64,000 bases of DNA, taken from assembly GCF_040869045.1 (NCBI RefSeq), contig NC_090319.1, positions 235,345,832 to 235,409,831 of the forward strand. The letters are read 5' to 3'. Below, piece by piece: positions 34,411 to 43,971 of this stretch; the first letter of the stretch is position 1, and every line of letters starts with the position of its first letter. This stretch comes from Eurosta solidaginis. Taxonomy: Eukaryota; Arthropoda; Insecta; Diptera; Tephritidae. Under the pieces are notes generated by a model, which saw only the letters and a program-made list of their open reading frames with translations, was not told the DNA's origin and searched no databases. The translations under genes were made by a program, and so were the position numbers.

Positions 34411-34880
34411 GGGGTGATAAGGCGAGATCCCCAGAAGGTGTGTTTGGCGTTGTAATCACCGCCAACTAGGAATCGATTTCCAAGAGTTTTAAAGAAATGT
34501 TCATACTTTTCCGCAGTGATAGCGTGTCTGGGTGGGCTCTAGATAGCTGAGAGCGTAATTGGGCCATTTGAATCTTCGACATTAACATTAGCGGCTAGGA
34601 TAGCATTCGTGCGGTACGAGTTTGTATTACAGTGCTTAATACTGCTCCTTATTAGGATACCTGATCCAGCATGTGCTTTGTTATCTGGGTGTTTTGTGTG
34701 ATAAAACTTATTTTAGGGACTTCAAAGTAGCTTTTGTCAGTGAAGTAGGTCTCAGATATGAGAAGTATGTCTATATTGTGGGTCTGGAGTAATGCCTTTA
34801 ATTCGAGTAAATGCTTGGAAAGGCCATTGTCATTCCAGATAATGATCTTTAAGGGGTGGGGGGTGAACAGTTTTTAGTAG
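34411..34880 (-). pseudogene. Jockey-clade ORF2, N-terminal endonuclease
   Basis: Minus strand: begins LKIIIWNDNGLSKHLLELKA, then HNIDILLISETYFTDKSYFE, and after a frame break NRFLVGGDYNAKHTFWGSRL, the D-x-N-x-K/H-x-x-WGS catalytic block. It breaks off at RLITP, exactly at the 13-bp target duplication, and resumes at 30719. With that segment it forms one Jockey ORF2. A frame break lies near 34600. Confidence 0.85.
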
Positions 34881-36438
34881 TGAGGGTGACAAGAAGTGTC
34901 ATTATTGTTGTGATTTTCTGCATAACATGTTTCAATAGAGCGATCACTTCTCGCATTTCACTACCATTTTGGGTTGGGTTAGATGCATCTATGTTATTTG
35001 GGTTAGCATTGCCAGTGTTTGAGCTGGGTTGGGGCCCTTCTAAGGCTTGAGCACACGATATAGTGTCGCTGATCGGGCCGACTTGGCTTAAAGATGCACC
35101 TTGTTGTTTGGATTTCTCTTTTCCATGCGAGGTAACATTACTTGGGTGAGTTTTTTTCCTTAATGATGGGTATTTTATGTTTTGTAAGTTTGAGCTTGAC
35201 AGGGACCTTTCTAAGCCTTGAGCATACGATATAATGTTGATAGTTGGGTTGACTTGGCTTGAGGATGCACCTTGTTGATGGGATTTCTTTTTTCCATGTA
35301 AGACAACAGTACTTGGGTGAGTTTTTTTCCTTAGTGGTGAGTATTTTATGTCTTGTAAGTTTTTATAGACCGCGCATCCTTTGTAATTGGCTGGGTGATT
35401 ACCTTCGCATAAAGCACATTTGACATCATCAGATTTGGATTTTCGACTACATTCTGCAGACATGTGGCTACCAGCTGGCAGTTAGCACATTGGGGTATTT
35501 CCCGCTTTGGGTGTGGGGGTTCAAATACAATTTTTGAATGTAAAAGACTTTTAATTTCGTAAATTCCTTTATTGTTGGCATCGGGTTTGAGCTCAATTAT
35601 GAACATGGGCAGCGGCTTTTTGGGGTTTCTGTGCTTCATGTTCCATATGTTAGTAACAGAGTGACCAACATTTTTGAGTGCGTCTACGATTTCTTTGGTA
35701 TCTACCGAGAAGTGCATATTTTTAAGAACTACTTTAAATGAACGTTCTTGTTTTTATTTATATATGTAAAGAGCTCTGTGTTCTTTAGTTCCAACTGGAT
35801 CACGGTAGTTTTGTAGACATCGAGAGAAGATGCTTGGACTTTGACTTGTTCATTACCTACTAGCTTTAGGTGAAACGAGTTTGTGCCAATTTCTTGTAAT
35901 AAACTTATCAGTGGAGATATATTACTGACTTTGTCGAAGAAAATTGGCGGAGGTTTCAGTTCTTTTTCCTTGGGTTTGCTTGCTTCTTCGACTTCAAGGA
36001 TGGAAAATCTATTTTCAGTATCTGGGCATTTACTTGGCGCCTACCAAGCCGAGCTTGGCCTGTTTTTTTGACTCTGTACTCTTACCTGGGCTTTCGTGTT
36101 GGCGTTTAGAGGGTGGTACGTTCATCCATTCTTTGGCTGCTGGAGTCGGACTAGTGACTTTTTGGGTGGGTGGGACTTGTTGCTGACTATAGAGTAGTTG
36201 AATTTGTTGCTAGAAGAACTCTATCTGCTGCTCAACACTTCCGGCGCTCCCAGCAGAGATTGTGGGAGTTTTCTTGTAGCTCCGAGTTTTGTTGCTGTTG
36301 TGTTATTGAGGTGAGCGGTTGGGATGGGGTCGATTGGGTCAGTGGTAGCTTTTGTTGCTGTTGGCTGATTTGATGGGTTGGAGTTTGCTGAGAGAGCAGG
36401 GGTCCTCCTCCCTTAGGAGGAGTGCGGCTAAGTGGCAT
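34849..36438 (-). pseudogene. Jockey-clade ORF1 (Gag-like) with internal 57-residue duplication
   Basis: Minus strand. Starts MPLSRTPPKGGGPLLSQQ (36438), Gln-rich, then a broken middle, then the RRM-like Jockey Gag core (MHFSVDTKEIVDALKNVGHS, VTNIWNMKHRNPKKPLPMFI, 35717-35560), zinc-knuckle region (REIPQCANCQ..., frameshifted near 35460; VKCALCEGNHPANYKGC). The tail contains two 57-residue direct repeats starting NLQDIKYSPLRKKTHPS and NLQNIKYPSLRKKTHPS. A Gag of this family packages the RNA. At least three stops or shifts lie between 35720 and 36230. Confidence 0.87.
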
Positions 36439-36477
36439 TTTACCCGCTATTCACTTATTTTATATTGCCTTATTCTT

Positions 36478-36478
36478 A

Positions 36479-36514
<36 letters not shown>

Positions 36515-36515
36515 C
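36478..36515. repeat. (ATT)n microsatellite
   Basis: About twelve ATT units between the 5' end of the Jockey ORF1 and the next element. It may be the site where the neighbouring non-LTR 3' tail meets the Jockey 5' end. Confidence 0.8.
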
Positions 36516-36639
36516 ATTGAATTTATTCTTTGAGTATCTCCTTATTGGGTATAAATCATCCACTTTGGAGGCCTTAACCTAAAACAAAATGTACTAAATT
36601 AACAGTTTCTATTTTTGTATATATGTATATGTATAGGTG

Positions 36640-39043
36640 TTTGTTTAAGCCAGGAAGTTTCTGGTGATGTGGCAGGTATCGATGATGACTGACTTCTGGA
36701 TGTTATTAATCAGGCTTTCTTACAACCCAAGCATGCCCATATTTGTTCTGAAATGCTTGTCAATTACGCCTTCAGCGCTTATCACCACTGGGATAATTTT
36801 TATTTCTGTAAGGTCCCAGTTCCTCTTTGTTTCAACGGCTAGCTCGGCATACCTACTGATTTTTTCGTCGTATGTACGAGTCATGTTTCTTGTAGCCGGA
36901 ACTGCAACATCAATGAAGAATCCTCTACTTTCTCTTTTATCGAGGATCTGTCATAGTCGATCTTCACGTTTTAATTTTCCATAACTGGTTCTGGGTTGTA
37001 TCTGTAGTACGGCACTTCACCTACATGGATATTGTATTTGCTAAGCAGGTTCTTGTGGAGAATTTTTGCAACGTTGTTGTGCCTTCGTGTGTACTCAGTT
37101 TGACCTAGGCTTGCGCAGCCTGAAATTATATGGTCAATGGTTTCGGTTTGACTCATACACCTTCTACAAGTATCACTAGTGACATTTGGATCCTTTATTA
37201 CATTCTTTATGTAGTTTCTTGTTGGGATTACTTGATCTTGTATAGCAATCATAAAAGCCTCGGTCTCAGCAAACAAGTTTCCATTCAATAACCATTTGTT
37301 TGACATCAATTGGTCAACATTTTCAGCGTTAATGCACCTCTAGAACCGACCATGAATAAAGCTTCCCTTCAAATTTAGGGGTGCTAAGTTTGTATCTGCT
37401 TCAGTTATTATCTTTATCAGGCGAGATATTTAAGATTTTAGCTGGAAGTACCATGGAAGAGATTCTATTTGATTATCATGGAGTGTCTGGAGATCAACAA
37501 GCCCTCGTCCTCCATCTCTCCTTGACATTACCATTCATTCACAGCATGATTTGTGATGATGGGATTTATAGGATGTAAGTATAGTTCTAATTCTTCGTTG
37601 TAGCGATTCAATGTCATTTGCTGTCCATTTGATAATACCAAAACTGTACAAAAGGACAGGCATTGCAAATGTATTTATTGCTTTTATTTGGTTTTTGCCA
37701 TTTGGATTCGCTTTAGCTATTTTATGCACTCGAGACGTAAACTCCCTAGTCAGATTATCTTTGACTTTTACCTTAGCAATACGTTTATTCTGCGCCATCT
37801 CTAGATATTTATATATTTCTCCTTCTTCCATTTGTTTAATATTTTCGATGTCTTCATTCTGGTCATCATATCTCGATATCTTGCCTTTGGTAATATGTAT
37901 TTTTTTACACTTTTCCAGTCCAAATTTCATTTTGATATCATTGCTGAACATGGATACGATTTTTATTAAATGGTCCAAGCTCTGTCGCGTGGATGCCTAT
38001 ATCTTCAGGTCATCCATATGACTCAGTACTTCTTGGTTGGAACCGCCTTTAATTTTGAATCCATATTTACTGTTTTTAAGAAGGTTACTGAGTGGGTTGA
38101 GTGCAATGCAGAACCAAAGAGCAGATAAGCAGTCGCCCTGTAAGATTCCACATTTTATGTTGATAGCTGAGGTTTGAACCATTCCGCCAGTGTTGCATAT
38201 TTGTCCGCCAGTGTTGCATATTGTAATAAAAATTCAGTTAATTTGGAGTTCACTTTGTAGATGTTCAGAACTTCTATTAGCCAGCTATGTGGCACACTGT
38301 CAAACGCTTTCTGGTAGTCTATATAACATGCATTTAAATTTCTAGATTGGCTGAAGGTCTGTTATAGTACAATTTGGTCAATGGTTAGCTGTTCCTTACA
38401 TCCTTTAGCATATTTACTGCATCCTTTTTGTTCTTCTCAAATAATATCATTTTGCGTTAGGTGGCTGTTAATAAGGTGGTTAAGGCAAGCCGTCATAATT
38501 TTGTATATAGTAGGCAGGCAAGTAATAGGCCGCCCGTTCGCGGGATTCCCATTAAATCCCTTGTCTTTTGGGAGCAGGTATGTGACACCCTGGGTAAATT
38601 CTTTCAGGAATTTCCACGGATTCTGGATGCAATCATTAGGAAGCTCTGTCAGTTTTAGATGGATTGATGGAAGTCTTTTAAACCAGAAATTTTGTAATTT
38701 GTCTGGCACAGGATATTTCCAGTTGTGCGTCTTCGCGATGATTTCTTTAACTTCTTCACATGTAAGGTGGTTTCTTGCCATATCTTCAAGCCGCTGGTAT
38801 CTCCTTCTCTCCTCATTAATCCAGTTTGCTTCAATTTTGTGGGTTATCTCTTTCGGTATTAGATGAGGTTGCCTTTCTAAGATCTCTGTAAAAGTTCTTC
38901 TCATTTACGCAAAAGTTTTTGTTATTTTCACGCCTTTTGTTGGATAGTTTGTACTTTCTCAGCCTTGCCGTTTGCACATTCAATTTTTGTTTTATATTGT
39001 CTCTTGTTAGTACTGTATTTGAATTGTTGACTCCGTATCCTGT
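36640..39043 (-). pseudogene. non-LTR element with restriction-like endonuclease (R2/R4/NeSL-type), 5'-truncated
   Basis: Minus strand, high to low: RT fingers (ITHKIEANWINEERRRYQRL, VTYLLPKDKGFNGNPANGRP, ITCLPTIYKIMTACLNHL), motif B-like IKCGILQGDCLSALWFCIAL, catalytic box SHMDDLKI where YADD or YMDD is expected, then FGLEKCKKIHITKG. A CCHC motif follows (CRRCMSQTETIDHIISGC) with TEYTRRHNNVAKILH, and the restriction-like endonuclease (RGFFIDVAVPATRN, near 36930-36890). These enzymes nick the target with a type-II-restriction fold rather than an apurinic-type nuclease. RT motif A is lost in a gap near 38190-38430. The 5' end disappears in the (TTA)n run, and the DNA-binding N-terminus is absent. 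Confidence 0.8.
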
Positions 39044-39045
39044 GT

Positions 39046-39207
<162 letters not shown>

Positions 39208-39728
39208 TTTATTTTTACAAAAAAAATTGATAAAATCCGATGATTGTTCGTTATCTTTGAATCTGCAGGGCCTAACAAAAAGTGTTGTATGCACAGTTTA
39301 TAGCAAACTTTATTGCCTTTTAAAAGCTTCAAACCGTTTTGGAATTGCTCAATTCATTCTTGAGATATATATGATTAAGTGGACCCAATTTTTTTTTTTT
39401 TTTTTTGGAAAAAACGATTATTCGTAGTAAATATCTCAAAAACGTTATCATAGAATTAAAAATAACCTTGATTTTCGGAATTCTCCCTCACTTCTAACAA
39501 TTGTTTTTGCGTATTTCTCACGGGTGGGACATATTTCATTGTCGAAAAATTCCTTAACAACTTCAAAGAAATCAAAACTGAATTTTAAATTTATTTAAAG
39601 CGAGCTTCAAACATTGTATAATAAATACGATATAAAACAACGGCTTGCAAAATCTAGAATAACACATTTAACCTCTTTTTGTCACGAGTAGGAAAAAGCT
39701 AATACTGTGCGATGCATCTTATATATAA
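39208..39728. repeat. dispersed repeat, inverted copy of 20840-21390
   Basis: Reverse-complement match to the AT-rich repeat at 20633-22869. Matched landmarks are gggcctaacaaaaagtgttg, agatatatatgattaagtgg, the A/T run at 39391-39406, and tcacgggtgggacat in the same relative place. No coding frame. Confidence 0.7.
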
Positions 39729-40264
39729 CAAGTAAAGGTGTCTAAGTTCGGGTGTAACCGAACATTATATGCTCAGCGTGAGCTTCATACATAGCACGTG
39801 GCACCGCCCGTTTACAAAAAAAGTCTCCCCATTTCCTCTTACAATAAGACTTAATAATAACATTTATTCAAAACTATTTTTTAACTTGTTTTATTTGCAC
39901 TGACAACGCAATAGGTCAAGTAGCCTTGCATAATATTATAAATCTTAAAAAAATTGACCGGAAAAACCTAGGACTTTGTGCTAAGTTATAGCTCATTATT
40001 CTAGTCTACGAACTTATTTTATATCTAAGTTGAAGTGGTCTTTAACCGATCCGGTCCATTTTTACAAGAAATATTTTCTGCTATAAGGAAAATATGTGTA
40101 CACAATTTCATTACGATATGTTAATTTTTCTTCGCGTTATGGCTCCCGAAACATAGAAAATTGCTTAGTCATAAAAGGGGCGGTGCCACACCCATTTTAA
40201 AAAATTAAAAATTTAATGTTATAATTCAATTTAGAAAGTAAAATTCTATTGATACTGTAAAGTT
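39729..40264 (+). mobile_element. Helentron-like element, second subfamily, 5' part
   Basis: Starts caagtaaaggtgtctaagtt with the same hairpin gttcgg-tgtaa-ccgaac seen in copies 1-3, but the body differs. It includes gtggtctttaaccgat, atggctcccgaaacatagaa and gcttagtcataaaaggggcg, which recur at 57950-58100. No tandem array. Its downstream end is replaced by another repeat at 40265. Confidence 0.65.
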
Positions 40265-40372
40265 TGAAATGAATGAAAGTAAAACTTACAGAAGTTTGTG
40301 TGGTGCCGTATTGCAGCACCAAATGTAAGTGTCTTTATTAAAATAATTTTCGGTTTATTTATACTAAATTAT

Positions 40373-40690
40373 GGTGGGTTCAAACCCCGGGCAAAGCAAC
40401 ATCAAAATTTTAGAAATAAGGTTTTTCAATTAGAGAAAATTTTTCTAAGTGGAGTCGCCCCTCGGCAGTGTTTGGCAAGCGCTCCGGTGTATTTCTGCCA
40501 TGAAAAGCTCTCAGTGAAAACTCATCTGCCTTGCAGATGCCGTTCGGAGTCGGCATAAAAAATGTAGGTCCCGTCCGGCCAATTTGTAGGGAAAATCAAG
40601 AGGAGCACGACGCAAATTCGAAGAGAAGCTCGGCCTTAGATCTCTTCGGAGGTTATCGCGCCTTACATTTATTTATTTTCTATTTATTTA
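40373..40690 (+). mobile_element. tRNA-derived SINE, copy 3 (5'-truncated head, full tail)
   Basis: Begins at the B box (GGTTCAAACC) of the tRNA-like head, so the A box is missing, then the body (gtttttcaattagagaaaat, gcgctccggtgtatttctgc, gatgccgttcggagtcggc, aggtcccgtccggccaattt) and a TTATTTATTTT tail. It and the element in its tail are flanked by ctaaattat at 40364-40372 and 41211-41219, a 9-bp target duplication that marks insertion into repeat M1. Confidence 0.85.
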
Positions 40691-40698
40691 TGGTAATT

Positions 40699-41204
40699 GT
40701 GCAGTTTATGGTACCCACCGAAATTTGGGCTTTTTCTCGAGTTAGGTATCAAAAGACGCGTATTCACGTCTGTATCAAGAATCCGAAAGCGGAAGTTAAC
40801 TTTTTTTACCCGTTTAAAAGTTATCTGCGAAAAACAGGTTTGTGTGATACATATTGTTCCCGCACGTTTACAATCTTTTAAGCGTACACATCACTTTATT
40901 TTTATATTTGGTATATCAACATAATCTAATTTGCATGAATTAACGAAAAAATCATGTTAAATTTCACTAATTTACTTATAAAATATCAACACAAACATTG
41001 CAAAAAATGTCTATCCAAATGAAAACACATGGAAGTGAACAGTATTGCCTGCTCAGCAACAATGGAAATTACCTTTCTTGTTCTCTGTTGGGATTAACAC
41101 AAGGCGGTGGCGGCTCAACATAAATTTAAATGGCTTAAGCGCAGAATACATACATTTGTAAAACACTCTTGGCCCAAAATTTCGGTGGGTACCATAAACT
41201 GCAC
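40699..41204. mobile_element. 506-bp non-autonomous DNA element with ~27-bp terminal inverted repeats
   Basis: Left end gtgcagtttatggtacccac and its continuation cgaaattt are repeated in reverse complement at the right end (ending ataaactgcac at 41204). No frame longer than short random ORFs. It sits in the tail of SINE copy 3, inside the SINE's target duplication. I cannot define its own target duplication with certainty. Confidence 0.75.
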
Positions 41205-41673
41205 TACTACCTAAATTATTATAAACAATTTCTTATTCATTAAAGTTCCTACATACTAAACATACGTACATACACATTTGCTTTAAACTTTACATACCTA
41301 CATATCTAAATACAAATCGACACAAATATATACCTTCATATTTGTGTTGATTTGTGTCGTCTGTGGGAAATGCAGTACCAGTAAGTTTGCCTAAATGCAA
41401 ATTTGGTTTAGTCGCACGGTGCACACACATATGTACTAAATCGTGGGAATTACGTTATCGGCAACTTTTAGAAAATACGCTGCCTTGTGTTGATTAAGGT
41501 TTATACGGAATTTGACAGAGGATGGCACATTAAGTGGATTGCACGTTTTGGTATTGTAATTGTTGGCTCTTTACACTACATCTCCCCTTTTTTTTAGAAT
41601 GCTTATGCATTTGGCGAATGCATGAATATTCTATTTTAATTTAGATTGTTATTTGGTTAAATGTAATTAATTA

Positions 41674-41822
41674 ATTAGCATTTTATTAGGCTTTGCTGGT
41701 CTAGTGTAGTTAGTCCACGTAAAAACTCGTACTTTTTCTCCAATATCACCCTACGTTTCGCCAAGTTCCTTGGCATCCTCCACTAACTACACTAGACCAG
41801 CAAAGCCTAATAAAATGCTAAT
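41674..41822. repeat. perfect 40-bp inverted repeat with 69-nt loop
   Basis: The 40 bases at 41674-41713 (attagcattttattaggctt...) are exactly reverse-complemented at 41783-41822. On the minus strand the loop contains GGAGGAT, a perfect stem GCCAAG-gaa-CTTGGC, then GAAA and ACGTA...TACGT, a three-way-junction arrangement like a hammerhead. The core box reads TGGAGGA instead of CTGANGA. Confidence 0.9.
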
Positions 41823-42099
41823 AAATAACAAACTGGTCAGCAAATTATTAATAAATGTAATCAATTAAGTTGATTCTATATTTTTTATTTTATGTTTAAA
41901 AGTTGAAACTTTTCTTATTCTGTTAATTCAAGTCTATTTTTGTACATTATTATTTTCTTGTTGTTTATGATATCGCTATTTTCAATGTTATTGGAAAATT
42001 TTTGCTTATCATTGTTTCCTATCCTAGACGGGATTCAAGTGTAATTAATTTTACTATCAATATTTTCTACTCTATATCTACTATCTAACTTATGACCTT

Positions 42100-43315
42100 C
42101 TTCATTTTTTACAAACACTAAATGTTCCAAGTTTATTTCTTTATATTGTATTTTCCTACCATAACTAGCTTACAGCTTTTCTTTTGATTTCTTTACTAAT
42201 TGGTTAGCTCTGCTGTGTGCTATATGGAGTTTACATTTAATTTCCTTGTCGTAAGCTTCATATTTGTGTAGTGGGCTTACTGTATGTTTTAACAGAAATG
42301 CATAACATTGAGGCGTCTTTACAAAAACGAGCTCAAACGGACAATACACATGACCAGTGGATGGTGTTGTATTATAGCAATACGAAAAATATTTGAAGTA
42401 TTCATCCCAATTGTCTTTGTCAAGGGATATGTCTGAGCATACATATTCATTGAATGTTCTGTGGCTACGTTCAGCTGTGCCTAGTGCTTCATGGTGGTAA
42501 GGCGTTGAGGTTTTATTCTCTATTTTTAACAGTTTGCACAATTCCTCAAACAAACAAATTTTGTATTCGGTTCCCATATCCGCTATAATTGTTTTTATAC
42601 AACCATAAATTAGGATAAAATTTTCAAATATAGCATTGGCTATCATTTTTGCATGTTTGCTAGGTAGGATTGTGACCACATACTTAGTCAAGTCACATAT
42701 TTGGTGACTGCGTATTCATTTCCATTTTCTGATTTGGGAAGGGGAACAATTGTATCGATTTGTACTATGTCCAACGCTCTTGTGGGCGTTTCTGTTATAA
42801 TCATAGGTTCTTTTAAATTTTTATTTATTTTATTTTTATTGAAATCAACGCATTTTTAATGTATTTTCGGATATAATTTTTCATTCCTTTCCAGTAATAT
42901 TTTTATTTTATTATGTTTGTCATACGATTTATTCCTGGGTGGCCACCAAACACAGGATCGTCATGATATTTATGAAGAGTTTCTTTAATTTTTTCATTAT
43001 TTGTCACATGCATAACCTCCGGAGTTAATGCTTTATTTAAATTTTTGAGAAATTTGGTACCTTTCTCCTTAAATATGTATACTCGGGTATAATTAAACAA
43101 TTTGTCTCCTAAGGACAACTGTATTTTTACAATTCCTAAATTGCCGGCTTCTTCCATAAGCCTGGTAAAGAATTGGCCTAAGTCAATATTCGCCTCAACA
43201 ATTAGTTTTTTTATTTATCGCTACAAATTTTCTTCCCTTTCTGAAATATAATTTCAGAGGATCTAAAACGAGCTGGACTAGTCTTTTTACATCACGTTTA
43301 TTTAGCGCTTCATAT
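42100..43315 (-). pseudogene. Ty3/gypsy integrase (element D), part 1 of a split element
   Basis: Minus strand: tail of the preceding domain (ALNKRDVKRLVQLVLDPLKL, near 43300), integrase zinc finger (HKYHDDPVFGGHPGINRMTN), then the core (TRALDIVQIDTIVPLPKSEN for the first Asp, IIADMGTEYKICLFEELCKL for the second, TPYHHEALGTAERSHRTFNE for the Glu region, YCYNTTPSTGHVYCPFELVF) and a basic C-terminal part (SRANQLVKKSKEKL, stop at 42170). Stops lie near 42700 and 42860. The normal DN-G-x-E/F box reads DMGTEY. Part 2 of the element is at 46987-50340, separated by a gypsy insertion. Confidence 0.88.
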
Positions 43316-43916
43316 TGTGACGAATATGAGTGACACAAAGTGATACTCACATCCCTAGTCTAATGCTAAGTAAATGAAGTCACAACAACAATAAAGCAGA
43401 CAGTCACTTGTATCTACATAAACGAATAAATCATTTTGTCTACACATATGTACGTACACGCAGCAGAGAAGAGATGCACAAACACATGCAGATATCTGAG
43501 ATGCTCCCAAAAGTATGCTATTGTAATTGTGGAAGTGTCGCTCACAAATACAAGCATATGAGAAGCTATATACGTGCATCTGTAGTTATAAATATATAAG
43601 TAAATTCTGGAAGCGCCTAGAAGATGCCACGGGGAAATCACATAGTATAAAAGCACCCGCGGTAGAGGCGCTACAAGCAGTTTCGATTAAGACGCTAGCA
43701 ATACCAGTATTATTTTGAAAGTCAGTTTCATTTGAGCTATCAATTAGTTTGGTTATGAAGCAAGCTATTCGTTGCAAAGTATAAGTGTTATTGTGAAGTA
43801 CTTTAATAAAGGTCCTTTTTCCATTATTCAATATTGGAGTTATTTATTCAACAGTTTAGCGATACGACCGTTAGCAGAAGATTGCAAATAAGGGGAATTG
43901 CAGTAAGTTCGTTACA
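43316..43916 (+). repeat. gypsy element C 5' LTR
   Basis: TG...CA ends. Contains TATAAAAG at 43646-43653 and AATAAA at 43805-43810, a plausible promoter and polyadenylation signal about 155 bp apart. Near-identical to the 3' LTR apart from scattered substitutions and a short length difference near 43590. Confidence 0.92.
43646..43653 (+). promoter_or_regulatory. TATA box of the gypsy C LTR promoter
   Basis: TATAAAAG, conserved at the matching place in the 3' LTR (46713-46720), upstream of the AATAAA signal at 43805. Transcription start is inferred about 25-30 bp downstream, before gcgctacaagcagtttcg. Confidence 0.65.
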
Positions 43917-43918
43917 AT

Positions 43919-43935
43919 TGGTGTCAGAAGAGGAA
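43919..43935 (+). other. primer-binding site of gypsy element C
   Basis: TGGTGTCAGAAGAGGAA begins two bases after the 5' LTR. TGGTGTCAGAAG is a common start of gypsy-type primer-binding sites. I do not assign the tRNA. Confidence 0.7.
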
Positions 43936-43971
43936 TTGTGATGAATAAATTCCGAAGACTTCGAATATAAC

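Larger units (their letters stand above)
40265..41577. repeat. dispersed repeat M1, copy 1, interrupted by an 838-bp insertion
   Basis: Without the insertion it matches 57415-57885: tgaaagtaaaact, cgtattgcagcaccaa, taagtgtctttattaaaataat, attaaagttcctacatact, tgtgtcgtctgtgggaaatg, ggcacattaagtggattgca. No protein frame. Ends ttacactac in both copies. Confidence 0.75.

Noticed and set aside
37611..38021. Membrane-protein-like frame on the plus strand
   Set aside because: Antisense shadow of the RT on the minus strand; hydrophobicity follows from codon complement.
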